Positions 8,723 to 16,776 of a DNA stretch of 64,000 nt are shown one piece after another. The translations under genes and the position numbers were made by a program. The notes beneath the pieces were generated by a model, which worked only from the letters and a program-made list of their open reading frames with translations, did no database searches and had not been told where the DNA came from. The stretch spans positions 1,155,031 through 1,219,030 of the forward strand of contig NZ_LQCI01000034.1 of NCBI RefSeq assembly GCF_001613935.1, in the 5' to 3' direction. Origin of the DNA: Amycolatopsis regifaucium. GTDB taxonomy: Bacteria; Actinomycetota; Actinomycetes; Mycobacteriales; Pseudonocardiaceae. How positions within the stretch are numbered: position 1 is the first letter of the stretch; each line of letters starts with the position of its first letter.

Positions 8723-9436
8723 ATGGGTGGCCCGATCAGCGCCCTGCCGGAGTATCCCCACGAAGCCGACGCGAAAATTCGTGAATTCGCCACCCTTCCC
8801 TTTATCGGTCGTCCGGACATTCTGCATCTCCTGGATGACATCCGGGATCGGCTTTTGGGTAATCCCACTCGGATTCAAGAGATGGCGCTCCAGTTCGCGA
8901 ACAACAAGACGATTCAGGACGCTCGGGGTGACTTCGAAAGTGCTGCCCAGTCATTGGCGGGTACTTGGTCAGGGCGGGCCGCGGACCAGTTCTCGGCTTA
9001 TGCGTCCAGAGTGACCGGTGTGCTGGAGAAGGAACAGGAGGCCATCGGCGCGTTGTCCGGTCTGCTGGTGGATGTCGCCCAGGTCATCGTCGATACTTAC
9101 GCGAAGGCGATCGAATTTCTCGGTGTCTGTGCCGGACGGCTTGCGACGATCGACATCAAGATGCTGCTGGCGGCTGCTGCCTCGGTCGTTCCGGGGCTCA
9201 ACGCCATCGCGTGGAGTGACGTGATCGACACTATCGTCGAGGCGTTCGGCACGTTGGTCGAAAACTTTCTTGGTTTGCTTGGGGCCGCAGTCGAGCAAAA
9301 GGGCAGATTTTTCGGGGCAGCCGTCGGATTTCAACAGATCGCAACGAATTTCTTCGAGATACCGGGGATTTCTCCGAAGTCGGGGATAGATGATCAGAGG
9401 CAGTGGAAAATTGAGCCCGATGCTGTTCCTGAGTGA
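8723..9436 (+). CDS. WXG100-superfamily protein, long form
   Basis: 237 aa from the ATG at 8723; a TTG at 8717 that overlaps the previous stop is equally possible (AAGGAGG at 8706-8712). After a ~60-residue N-terminal part, the segment SLAGTWSGRAADQFSAYASR carries the WxG turn between two helices typical of type VII substrates. The C-terminal ~110 residues are hydrophobic and helical with no toxin motif I recognise. It overlaps the lipoprotein gene by 17 bp. Its role may be as a structural partner for the EspC-like protein; this is inference. Confidence 0.75.
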   Translation: MGGPISALPEYPHEADAKIREFATLPFIGRPDILHLLDDIRDRLLGNPTRIQEMALQFANNKTIQDARGDFESAAQSLAGTWSGRAADQFSAYASRVTGVLEKEQEAIGALSGLLVDVAQVIVDTYAKAIEFLGVCAGRLATIDIKMLLAAAASVVPGLNAIAWSDVIDTIVEAFGTLVENFLGLLGAAVEQKGRFFGAAVGFQQIATNFFEIPGISPKSGIDDQRQWKIEPDAVPE

Positions 9437-10052
9437 GGGCAGGTGGCGGGGGGCCGCTCGCAAAGCCGGCATCCTCGCTGCGATACTGTTCATCGGGGGT
9501 TGTGGGATCGGGAAGCCGAAGCCGCTCCTGAGTGGGCCACCGACAGTCGCGCAAGTCAGGCCTGCGATTCCGATCACTCCCGTTGAAAGACCCCTGGAAA
9601 GTGCTCGGTTTTCCCGCTTCCCGTGTGGAATATTGGATACTGAGCAGGTTGCCGCGCTTATTGTCGACCCGCCGGAGAAAGTGGCAAGAGGCGGGGGCAG
9701 GGAGGGTATGCTCGGATGTGCGTGGAGTGCTCCGAGTAAGCCGACTCTTGGGATATATCAAGCCGTGGCCAAGCCGAACAACCTGGCCGAACTGTTTGAG
9801 TCCACGAACGACGACCCCCAGCGATATTCGGGATGGCGCGAGTTGTCCATCGACGGAATACCTGTGGTCGAGTATGTGCCGCAGTACCTTCCGGGGGCTT
9901 GTGACCAATATCTGGGGATCACCGATACGGAAATGCTGCTCGTCGAGTACGTGGTAAACGGCCCGAATGGTTCTCAGTATTGGGGAAATGATTCGTGTGC
10001 CGGGGCGCGTAAGGCTGCGGAATTCGTGATCGCCAACCTGCGTAGAGCGTGA
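9420..10052 (+). CDS. DUF3558-type lipoprotein
   Basis: About 210 aa from the ATG at 9420; a TTG at 9411 is an alternative. The N-terminus has basic residues, a hydrophobic stretch and the lipobox LFIGGC, so it should be a lipid-anchored outer-face protein. The mature part has paired cysteines (FPCGIL, GCAWSA, GACDQY, DSCAGARKAAEFV) in the pattern of DUF3558 proteins, which are common beside WXG genes in this order. Function unknown. It ends the lower-GC module, 15 bp before the convergent ligase gene. Confidence 0.8.
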   Translation: MLFLSEGRWRGAARKAGILAAILFIGGCGIGKPKPLLSGPPTVAQVRPAIPITPVERPLESARFSRFPCGILDTEQVAALIVDPPEKVARGGGREGMLGCAWSAPSKPTLGIYQAVAKPNNLAELFESTNDDPQRYSGWRELSIDGIPVVEYVPQYLPGACDQYLGITDTEMLLVEYVVNGPNGSQYWGNDSCAGARKAAEFVIANLRRA

Positions 10053-10067
10053 GCGACTGATCATCTC

Positions 10068-11720
10068 TCATTCGGCGAGTTGCTTCCGCAGTTCCCGTTT
10101 GAGCACCTTCCCGGCGGCCGAGACCGGGATCTGGTCGACGAAGTGGATCGCGCGCAGCCGTTTGTACGGCAGGACACGTTCGCCGACCGCCGCCATGAGC
10201 TGCTCGGCGGTGACGTTTTCGTCCGAGCGGACCACGAAGGCGACCGGCAGTTCGCCGACCTCGGTGTCCGGTTTGCCGACGACGGCGGCCGCCGAGACGC
10301 CGGGCAGGGTGATCAGCAGCTCTTCGAGCTCGCGCGGGAAGACGTTGTACCCCTTGTACAGCAGCATGTCCTTCTTGCGATCCACTATGGACAAATAGCC
10401 GTCCTCGTCGAGGATGCCGATGTCGCCGGTGTGCAGCCAGCTGTCGACGAGCGCGGCAGCGGTCTCCTCCGGGCGATTGCGATAGCCGGTCATCACCTGG
10501 GGCCCGCGGACGCACACCTCGCCGCGTTCGCCGGCGGGCAAGGGGTCTTCACCGCCTTCGGCGGGGACGATCTTGATTTCGGTGTCCGGCAACGGCAGTC
10601 CGACCGAGCCGACCTTCCGCTTGGCAGAGCGGTAGGACGGCGCGATGACAGCGCCCATGGTGACCTCGGTGAGGCCGTAGCCCTCGGTGATGATCACGCC
10701 GGGGAACCGGTTCTGCAGGGCGCGGATCATCCCGTGGTTCATCGGCGCCGCCCCGGAGCCGATGGTCAGCACCGACGACAGGTCGGCCGTGTGGAAGGCC
10801 GGGCAGGCGAGCAGCGCCGCGAACAGCGCGGGCGCGCCGCCGATGGTGGTGACCCGCAGCATCTCGGCGTCGGCCACGTACGCGGCCGGGTCGAACCGGT
10901 CATGCAGGACGACGGTGCCGCCGTCGAGCAGCGGGACGTTGAGCGCGGCGATGGTGCCCATCGCGTGGAACCACGGCGTCAGATTGAGCGCGATCCCGGT
11001 GCCGATCCGGGACGGCCACTCGTCCGGTTCGCCGAGCTGGTCGACGGTCACCTCGCCGGTGTCGTCGAGCGCGGGGACCGCGCCCAGCCGCCAGCAGGAA
11101 CTCTGCAGGCTGTTGACCACCACGTTCCGGTGCGGCAGACAGACACCTTTCGAACGCCCGGTCGTGCCGCCGGTGTACGCCAGATGAGCGAGATCGCGAT
11201 AGATGTCGATCTCCACGTCCGGTCGCTCGTCGGAGTGATCGGCGGAGAACTTCGTGAACTCGACCTCGTCGTCGCCGACTGCTTCGGGCGGGTGAACGAC
11301 GATGCTCAGCCGTACCGACGTCCGGTCTCGGATCGAAGCGAGCACTCGCGCCACAGGGCCGACGGTGACGGCGGCGACCGCGCCGGCGTCGGCGAGCTGG
11401 GCGGCGAGATCGTCCGGCGGGAGCAGGGGGTTCGCCGGGCTGAAGGTGGCGCCCGCGAGCAGCGTGCCGTAGTAGGCGACCGGGTACGCCAGGCAGTTCG
11501 GCAGGTGGAGCGCGACGACGTCGCCCCGGCCGATGCCCTCGGCGCGCAGCGCGTTCGCGAACCGGCAGGCCGCGCTGTACGTCTCGGCGAAGGTGAGGCT
11601 CCGGTCTCCGTGGGCGAAGGCCGTGCGGGAGCCCCAGCGAGCAGCGGCGCCGGCCAGAATCGAACCGACCGGGACCTCGGGATAGTCGAGCGACCTGGGA
11701 AGCTGAGTGAGCTGCATCAC
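10068..11720 (-). CDS. Acyl-CoA synthetase / AMP-dependent ligase
   Basis: 550 aa adenylate-forming enzyme that would activate a carboxylic acid as its CoA thioester. Motifs in order: the ATP loop YTGGTTGRSKGV, LTPWFHAMG, EGYGLTEVT, the hinge TGDIGILDEDGYLSIVDRKKD and the C-terminal AAGKVLKRELRK lysine motif. The GTG at 11720 is followed directly by ATG 11717, which lies 6 nt after a -10-like TACGTT, so initiation at the ATG without a leader is plausible. It is divergent from the acyl-CoA dehydrogenase, suggesting a shared role in fatty-acid or branched-acid breakdown. Substrate unknown. Confidence 0.9.
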   Translation of the reverse strand: MMQLTQLPRSLDYPEVPVGSILAGAAARWGSRTAFAHGDRSLTFAETYSAACRFANALRAEGIGRGDVVALHLPNCLAYPVAYYGTLLAGATFSPANPLLPPDDLAAQLADAGAVAAVTVGPVARVLASIRDRTSVRLSIVVHPPEAVGDDEVEFTKFSADHSDERPDVEIDIYRDLAHLAYTGGTTGRSKGVCLPHRNVVVNSLQSSCWRLGAVPALDDTGEVTVDQLGEPDEWPSRIGTGIALNLTPWFHAMGTIAALNVPLLDGGTVVLHDRFDPAAYVADAEMLRVTTIGGAPALFAALLACPAFHTADLSSVLTIGSGAAPMNHGMIRALQNRFPGVIITEGYGLTEVTMGAVIAPSYRSAKRKVGSVGLPLPDTEIKIVPAEGGEDPLPAGERGEVCVRGPQVMTGYRNRPEETAAALVDSWLHTGDIGILDEDGYLSIVDRKKDMLLYKGYNVFPRELEELLITLPGVSAAAVVGKPDTEVGELPVAFVVRSDENVTAEQLMAAVGERVLPYKRLRAIHFVDQIPVSAAGKVLKRELRKQLAE

Positions 11721-11773
11721 CCGAACGTACGGACTTTGCGGTCAAAGACACAAGCACGCGTGATGTCGCACAA

Positions 11774-11791
11774 TGTGAACGAGCGCTAACA
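11774..11791. promoter_or_regulatory. Imperfect palindrome between divergent acyl-CoA genes
   Basis: TGTGAACGAGCGCTAACA has an AGCGCT core and partly symmetric flanks (12 of 18 positions match the reverse complement). It sits in the ~110 bp between the ligase and fadE25 starts and is a candidate site for a TetR-type fatty-acid regulator. The symmetry is weak. Confidence 0.3.
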
Positions 11792-11831
11792 TCGGTCGAA
11801 CTTCCATTCGCGTTATGAAGAGGTGACGAAG

Positions 11832-12995
11832 GTGTCTGACGGCCCGGGTCTGTACCAGCTTGCCGAGGAGCACGAAGAGCTGCGGGCCGCGGTCCGTGCC
11901 CTGGCCGAGAAGGAGATCGAGCCGTACGCGGCCGAGGTCGACGAGAACGAGCGGTACCCGATCGAGGCGTACAACGCGCTGGTCAAGTCGGGTTTCAACG
12001 CCGTCCACATCGGTGAGGCCTACGACGGCCAGGGTGCGGACGCCATCGGCGCCTGCATCGTGATCGAAGAGGTCGCGCGCGTCGACGCCTCCGCGTCGCT
12101 GATCCCGGCGGTCAACAAGCTGGGTACGCAGCCGATCATTCTTTCGGCGTCGGAAGACCTCAAGAAGCTGGTGCTGCCGTCGATCGCCTCCGGTGAGACC
12201 TCGGCGTCGTACGCGCTTTCGGAGCGCGAAGCCGGCTCGGACACCGCGTCGATGCGCACCCGCGCGAAGCTCGACGGTGACCACTGGGTCCTCAACGGCA
12301 CCAAGTGCTGGATCACCAACGCGGGTGAATCGTCCTGGTACACCGTGATGGCGGTGACCGACCCCAACGCCGAGAAGAAGGCCAACGGCATCTCCGCGTT
12401 CGTCGTGCACAAGGACGACCCCGGCTTCACCGTCGGTTCGAAGGAGCGGAAGCTCGGCATCAAGGGCTCGCCGACCCGCGAGATCCACTTCGAGAACTGC
12501 ACCATCCCCGCCGACCGCATCATCGGCGAGCCCGGCACCGGCCTGAAGACGGCGCTGCGCACCCTCGACCACACCCGCCCGACCATCGGCGCGCAGGCAC
12601 TGGGCATCGCACAGGGCGCGCTCGACGCGTCGATCGCGTACGTCAAGGAGCGCAAGCAGTTCGGGAAGTCGATCTCGGAGTTCCAGGGCGTCCAGTTCAT
12701 GCTGGCCGACATGGGCATCAAGATCGAGGCCGCCCGAAACCTCGTCTACGCCTCCGCCGCGGCGACCGAACGCGGCGACAAGCGCGGTGGCTACATGGCC
12801 GCGGCCGCGAAGGCATACGCGTCGGACATCGCGATGTCGGTGACGACGGATGCCGTGCAGCTCTTCGGTGGCGCGGGTTACACGCGCGACTTCCCGGTGG
12901 AGCGCATGATGCGCGACGCGAAGATCACCCAGATCTACGAAGGCACCAACCAGATCCAGCGCATGGTCATGGCGCGCGCCCTGCTCAAGGGCTAA
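11832..12995 (+). CDS. fadE25: Acyl-CoA dehydrogenase, FadE25-like
   Basis: 387 aa from the GTG at 11832, 8 nt after GAAGAGG; a GTG at 11823 is in frame. A flavin-dependent dehydrogenase that makes the alpha-beta double bond in acyl-CoA. It has SYALSEREAGSDTASMRT, CWITNAGESSWYTVMAV, QLFGGAGYTRDFPVERMMRD and the catalytic Glu region QIYEGTNQIQRMVM. The sequence is very close to M. tuberculosis FadE25 as I remember it, and the gene neighbours purE/purK there too. A long palindrome just downstream probably terminates it. Confidence 0.92.
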   Translation: MSDGPGLYQLAEEHEELRAAVRALAEKEIEPYAAEVDENERYPIEAYNALVKSGFNAVHIGEAYDGQGADAIGACIVIEEVARVDASASLIPAVNKLGTQPIILSASEDLKKLVLPSIASGETSASYALSEREAGSDTASMRTRAKLDGDHWVLNGTKCWITNAGESSWYTVMAVTDPNAEKKANGISAFVVHKDDPGFTVGSKERKLGIKGSPTREIHFENCTIPADRIIGEPGTGLKTALRTLDHTRPTIGAQALGIAQGALDASIAYVKERKQFGKSISEFQGVQFMLADMGIKIEAARNLVYASAAATERGDKRGGYMAAAAKAYASDIAMSVTTDAVQLFGGAGYTRDFPVERMMRDAKITQIYEGTNQIQRMVMARALLKG

Positions 12996-13001
12996 GCCCC
13001 C

Positions 13002-13060
13002 AAGTACGTGAAGGTCCCCTTCATTGCGCTAGACGCAGTGAAGGGGGCCTTCACGTACTT
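13002..13060. terminator. Long palindrome (27-bp arms), probable terminator
   Basis: Left arm 13002-13028, loop CTAGA, right arm 13034-13060. Two mismatches, both able to form G-U pairs in RNA. The core is GTGAAGG...CCTTCAC. It lies 6 bp after fadE25. Member of a family of nine in this window. Confidence 0.75.
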
Positions 13061-13077
13061 CCGGCGGCGAAGACTTC

Positions 13078-13139
13078 GCATTTAGAGGACTAAATGCGGT
13101 GCTTGCGTGTGCAACTACCGCAACTAGAAAACGAAATGC
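13078..13139. repeat. 62-bp inverted-repeat family, diverged copy
   Basis: Same length as the perfect copy at 20332 and, in reverse orientation, shares its core (GCGGTAGTTGCACACGCAAG on the minus strand). The outer arms have diverged, but the left side forms its own hairpin, GCATTTAG-AGGA-CTAAATGC. Confidence 0.7.
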
Positions 13140-13215
13140 GGGTGTGAGATCGGGCGTCGGTGAGATGGTTCACGGAGGGGCGGCGCTCAAGCACGGACCC
13201 TGTCACTCTCGAAGG

Positions 13216-13644
13216 ATGTTCTGGTCCGCTCCGGTGTCGTGGACACCGCATGACGAGGACGAGCTGATCGCCGGCTGGCGGTTGTGGCTCGAACTCGGGG
13301 ATCGTGCGTGGCCGTCGGCCGCGTGGGACGGTACGGCGGCCGACGTGGTGAGGCCGTTGCGTGAGCTGGTCGCGGCCTGCGACGAGATCGAGACGGGCTA
13401 CCGCAAGGCAGTGGCCGAGCCGTCCGAGGAGTTCATCCGCATCATCCAGTTCCTCGTGTTCACCGTCAGCACGGTGATCGAGTTGTGGGCCGACGACGAG
13501 GTCCCGCTCGACGCCGAGCGGATCGCGTTGCTGCACGCGGATCTGGCCGGTTTCGCCGAGCATGCCGAACGAGTGCTCGAGGTGCTGGCCGTCAGCGGGG
13601 GCTGGACGGGTCTGGCCGCGGAGCACCGGCGGCCGGATCGCTGA
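13216..13644 (+). CDS. Hypothetical protein
   Basis: 142 aa from the ATG at 13216, preceded closely by GAAGG. The frame is open further upstream, but that DNA includes the repeat at 13078. The product is helical and acidic (many Glu, Asp and Trp), with segments such as HDEDELIAGWRLWLELGDRAWP and EEFIRIIQFLVFTVSTVIELW. No signal peptide or known motif. The last 53 bp overlap the 3' end of the convergent gene 13592-14035, so one stop may be misplaced or the overlap is real. Not recognised. Confidence 0.6.
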   Translation: MFWSAPVSWTPHDEDELIAGWRLWLELGDRAWPSAAWDGTAADVVRPLRELVAACDEIETGYRKAVAEPSEEFIRIIQFLVFTVSTVIELWADDEVPLDAERIALLHADLAGFAEHAERVLEVLAVSGGWTGLAAEHRRPDR

Positions 13645-14035
13645 GCGATTCCGGCTTCTCGACCCACGCGAAACGCGAACCCGCCAGGTACTCGGTCAGC
13701 GGGTGAGCCAGCGAGAGCAGGGTTACCGGGGTGCCGTACGGGGCTTCGCCGGACGCGATCGCATAGCCGGTTTCGACCACGGAGTCTTCCTTCTCGTCGG
13801 ACTCGACGTGGTGGCGTATGACGCCGTCGTCGTTCGACCAAGTGCCGCCGAGGGTGCGATGAAACTTCAGGGCCAGTACGCCCGGGGTTGGCGTCGCCCA
13901 GGTGAAGCGGGACACCGCGAACTCGGTGCTCCAGCTCGCCCAGTAGAGCCATCCGGAGCCGTCGCGGCGGAACGCCAGGTCGACGATTCTGCCCACCGGA
14001 CGGGCATAACGTGCGCCACCTTCCGCGGCGGACAT
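13592..14035 (-). CDS. Hypothetical protein
   Basis: 147 aa, ATG at 14035 after a GGACGGCGGC stretch. Trp- and Tyr-rich beta-type sequence (RRDGSGWLYWASWSTEF, TWSNDDGVIRHHVESDEKE) without signal peptide or membrane helix. Codon usage is normal for the window. Convergent and 3'-overlapping with the previous gene. Not recognised. Confidence 0.6.
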   Translation of the reverse strand: MSAAEGGARYARPVGRIVDLAFRRDGSGWLYWASWSTEFAVSRFTWATPTPGVLALKFHRTLGGTWSNDDGVIRHHVESDEKEDSVVETGYAIASGEAPYGTPVTLLSLAHPLTEYLAGSRFAWVEKPESLSDPAAGAPRPDPSSPR

Positions 14036-14163
14036 GCCGCCGTCCGAGTGCGCTTCCTGTCGGATACCTGTCGATCACGCTCCGGAGGTGTCGTCGGAGG
14101 TGCCCGGGGCCCTACCGTGATCCGAGTAAGTTGAATATTCACCGATCAGAAAGCTGATACCCG

Positions 14164-14589
14164 ATGTTCGCTCGTTTCAAGGATGTCGCCCTCCTGCTGG
14201 GCCGGATCGGGGTCGGTGTGGTGTTCCTCGCCCACGGCCTGCAGAAGTGGGATAACGGGATCGACGGCACCGCGAAGTTCTTCGAGCAGACAGGCATCCC
14301 GCTGCCGACGCTCGCGGCGATCTTCGCGATCGCGGTGGAGATCGTCGGAGCGATCTTGTTCATCGTCGGTTTCCTGACGCCGCTGGTGGGCCTCGGCTTC
14401 GTCGTGGTCTCCGTCGGTGCTCTGCTCTCGGTGCACCTCGACAACGGCCTGACCGGTCAGGGCGGTTACGAGCTGGTCCTCGTCCTTGCGGTCGCCGGGC
14501 TCGCGCTCGGTTTCAACGCTGGAAAGCTCTCGCTCGACCATGTGCTCTTCGGGCGCAAACGGGAGGCGAAGCAGCTTCAGGACGCCTGA
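14164..14589 (+). CDS. DoxX-family membrane protein
   Basis: 141 aa with four hydrophobic segments. The N-terminal LLLGRIGVGVVFLAHGLQKW is the DoxX family signature, with FLTPLVGLGFVVVSVGALLSVHL in the middle and a basic cytoplasmic tail (FGRKREAKQ). Family members are linked to thiol/redox homeostasis or quinone-associated complexes, but the biochemical role is unclear. A single gene closed by a perfect 60-bp palindrome shared with the convergent gene. Confidence 0.85.
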   Translation: MFARFKDVALLLGRIGVGVVFLAHGLQKWDNGIDGTAKFFEQTGIPLPTLAAIFAIAVEIVGAILFIVGFLTPLVGLGFVVVSVGALLSVHLDNGLTGQGGYELVLVLAVAGLALGFNAGKLSLDHVLFGRKREAKQLQDA

Positions 14590-14592
14590 CCC

Positions 14593-14652
14593 AAGTGAGA
14601 TGAAGGGGCCTTTCATTGCAAATTTGCAATGAAAGGCCCCTTCATCTCACTT
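14593..14652. terminator. Perfect 60-bp palindrome, bidirectional terminator
   Basis: Arms 14593-14622 and 14623-14652 are exact reverse complements over 30 bp with no spacer. It lies between convergent doxX-like and TIGR03089-like genes and touches the stop codon of the latter. AAATTT at the centre matches other members of the family. Confidence 0.85.
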
Positions 14653-15359
14653 CAGGAGGGGAGATCCGCGGTCGTCCGCTCAGCTTCGCGCCGGGAAGGG
14701 AGTTTGGTTGGATCGGCGTTGCTGACCTGGACCAGATGCGCGCCGGCCGCGAGCGGCGTCAGGAATCCGGCGAGGATCCCTTCCGTGCCAGCCCATTCCA
14801 CAGTGGACAGAACCCGGTCGTCCGCGGCCAAACTCGCCGAAGAGGCACGGGAACGAGCCTCGGCGAGTACTTCGTCCACAGTGGACGAGCCGAGGGCGGG
14901 AGTGTCGCCGGGCACGGGGAACAGCGGGCTGAACTGGTCGCCCGAAAGCCTGGCCTCGGTCAGGTAGTCCAGCGCCCCGTCCGGCACGGAACCGGCGGTC
15001 AGGCCCAGGCCCATCGGGTGCAGCGAGACGACAGCGGTCGCGGACGCGCCGGAAACGCCGTCCGGCGCGATGAACGCCACCCGGGCGCCCGCGGTGTCCG
15101 TCACCACCCTCGCGCCGCACCACCAGGCGCCCAGCAGGACGCCGGCGGTCTGCCAATGCGACGGCAGCACCACGGCGACCTCGTCACCCGGCTCGACGTC
15201 GAACTCGTCGACCAGCCAGTTCGCCGTTTTGGCCGCCCAGTTCACCGTGGTCGCCACGGACAGCTCGACCCGGCTGCCCTGCTTGTCGTCGTAGTGGGTG
15301 ATCAGCGGCTTCGCGGGCGACCCGAGCAGGGGCCGCAGCAAGAGATCGGTGAGGCTCAC
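14652..15359 (-). CDS. TIGR03089-family protein (N-terminal AMP-ligase-like fragment)
   Basis: 235 aa, small relative of AMP-dependent synthetases: DEFDVEPGDEVAVVLPSHW and LLGAWWCGARVV match the N-terminal subdomain, but the ATP loop and C-terminal lysine domain are absent. Actinobacteria conserve this short family next to the LCP gene, as here (10 bp apart, same strand; M. tuberculosis has the same neighbours near Rv3267). Catalysis is unlikely on its own; function unknown. Confidence 0.8.
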   Translation of the reverse strand: MSLTDLLLRPLLGSPAKPLITHYDDKQGSRVELSVATTVNWAAKTANWLVDEFDVEPGDEVAVVLPSHWQTAGVLLGAWWCGARVVTDTAGARVAFIAPDGVSGASATAVVSLHPMGLGLTAGSVPDGALDYLTEARLSGDQFSPLFPVPGDTPALGSSTVDEVLAEARSRASSASLAADDRVLSTVEWAGTEGILAGFLTPLAAGAHLVQVSNADPTKLPSRREAERTTADLPS

Positions 15360-15369
15360 GCCCCCAACG

Positions 15370-16686
15370 CTAGTTCACGCAGGGAACGCTCGAAGCGGCG
15401 AGCAGGGGACCCGCCCCCGGCGCCCCGCCACCACCGCCCCGGCCCACCAGGCCGGAGACGAAGGTGCGCACGGCGGCGGGGTCGATTTCGACGATGCTCT
15501 GGCCGTCCTCGCTGCGGCCGTTGACGTTCACCACCGGAATGGTGGTGAACGTCAGGTCGCCCGACGCGATGCCCTTCGCCTGCTGAGCGAACTCCAGCAG
15601 GTCCAGTCCTTCGTCCAGGACGATCGACCGGTGCACGACGTCCATCAGGCCGCTCATCGTCGACGGGCTGGTCAGCGTGCCCGCCGAGAGCACCTGGTTG
15701 AGCGCCGAGGACAGGAAGGTCTGCTGACGCACGATGCGATCGAGGTCGCCGTGCGGCAGGTTCTTCCGCTGGCGCACGAAGGACAGCGCCTCGCCGCCGG
15801 AGACGACCTGTTCCCCGCGCCGGAAGTTCGCGCCGGAGTCCTTGTCCTCGGTGGCGTGGTTCAGGCATACCTTGACCCCGCCCAGCGCCTCGGTCAGCAG
15901 GTAGAACCCGAGCAGGTTGACCTCGGCGTAGTGGTCGATGCGGATCTGCGTCAGGTCCTGGACGGTCTGGACCAGTGCCTTGCGGCCTTCCTGGTCGGAA
16001 TCGCGTTCGAGTTTCGCCTGATCGGACTCACCGCGGTGCCCGTTCGCGTAGTTGGCCTTCGCGACGCCGTACGCGGAATTGATCTTGTTCTTGCCGCGGC
16101 CGGGGATGTCGGTCCAGGTGTCTCGCGGAATCGAGACGCCGGACGGCTTCCCGCCCGTCTTCGGGATGCGCAGGATGATGATGGTGTCGGTGTTGACGCC
16201 GGGCTTTTCCTCGGTACGCAGTTGCTTGAGCATCTTCGCCGGCAGCGGGTTGCCTTGCGCGTCGGTGCGCGCGTCGCTGCCGACCAGCAGGATGTCGGTC
16301 GCGCCGTCGTCGGCGGGCGGCGCGGCGGGATCGTCCGCCTTGCTCAGGGCGTTCGTCGTGGGGACGTTGCTCTGCAACTGGTCTTTGGTGACGTACGCGT
16401 AGCCCGTCGTGCCGAGGGCGAGCAGCGACACGAGGCCGAGCGCGATCCGGCGAGTGAACCGGCCGGCGCGGCGCAGCGAGCGCTCGGGCACGGCGAGTAC
16501 GCCCGAGACCGCTTCGTCCTCGGCCGGGGTGGAGGGCTGGGGGAGCGGGTCCCGGGGGTACGGCGTCGGGACGAACCGAGGCTCTTCGTCACTCTCGGTG
16601 TCCGAGGCGGTGGCCTCTTCCGGCTTCGGCTCGTCGGTGTCCGAAGTGTCCGGACGTTCGCCGCTGTCCTTGTCTTCGCTGTCCAT
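15370..16686 (-). CDS. LytR-CpsA-Psr (LCP) family cell-wall glycopolymer transferase
   Basis: 438 aa. The first ~90 residues are cytoplasmic, acidic and Pro-rich, followed by one transmembrane helix (IALGLVSLLALGTTGYAYV) and an outer LCP domain: DILLVGSDARTD, TDTIIILRIP, VSIPRDTWTDIPGRG and LSFVRQRKNLPHGDLDRI contain the Asp/Arg residues that bind polyprenyl pyrophosphate. LCP enzymes attach glycopolymers such as arabinogalactan to peptidoglycan. It lacks the LytR_C domain its paralog has. Both end in VPCVN. It lies in an operon-like run with the paralog and the TIGR03089 gene. Confidence 0.92.
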   Translation of the reverse strand: MDSEDKDSGERPDTSDTDEPKPEEATASDTESDEEPRFVPTPYPRDPLPQPSTPAEDEAVSGVLAVPERSLRRAGRFTRRIALGLVSLLALGTTGYAYVTKDQLQSNVPTTNALSKADDPAAPPADDGATDILLVGSDARTDAQGNPLPAKMLKQLRTEEKPGVNTDTIIILRIPKTGGKPSGVSIPRDTWTDIPGRGKNKINSAYGVAKANYANGHRGESDQAKLERDSDQEGRKALVQTVQDLTQIRIDHYAEVNLLGFYLLTEALGGVKVCLNHATEDKDSGANFRRGEQVVSGGEALSFVRQRKNLPHGDLDRIVRQQTFLSSALNQVLSAGTLTSPSTMSGLMDVVHRSIVLDEGLDLLEFAQQAKGIASGDLTFTTIPVVNVNGRSEDGQSIVEIDPAAVRTFVSGLVGRGGGGGAPGAGPLLAASSVPCVN

Positions 16687-16776
16687 CGCTGTTCACCACC
16701 CCTCGCGCTGCCCGTCGGTCCGATCGTAGGAGAAGGCTAGGTCACCGGGAGGTCGGCCACGCTGAGTACCCGGGCA

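Noticed and set aside
10080..11789. 569-codon plus-strand frame opposite the acyl-CoA ligase
   Set aside because: No motif; the minus-strand ligase has all adenylation motifs.
14652..15359. TIGR03089 gene considered a truncated pseudogene of an acyl-CoA ligase
   Set aside because: The short form is itself conserved next to LCP genes in actinobacteria and the frame is intact.
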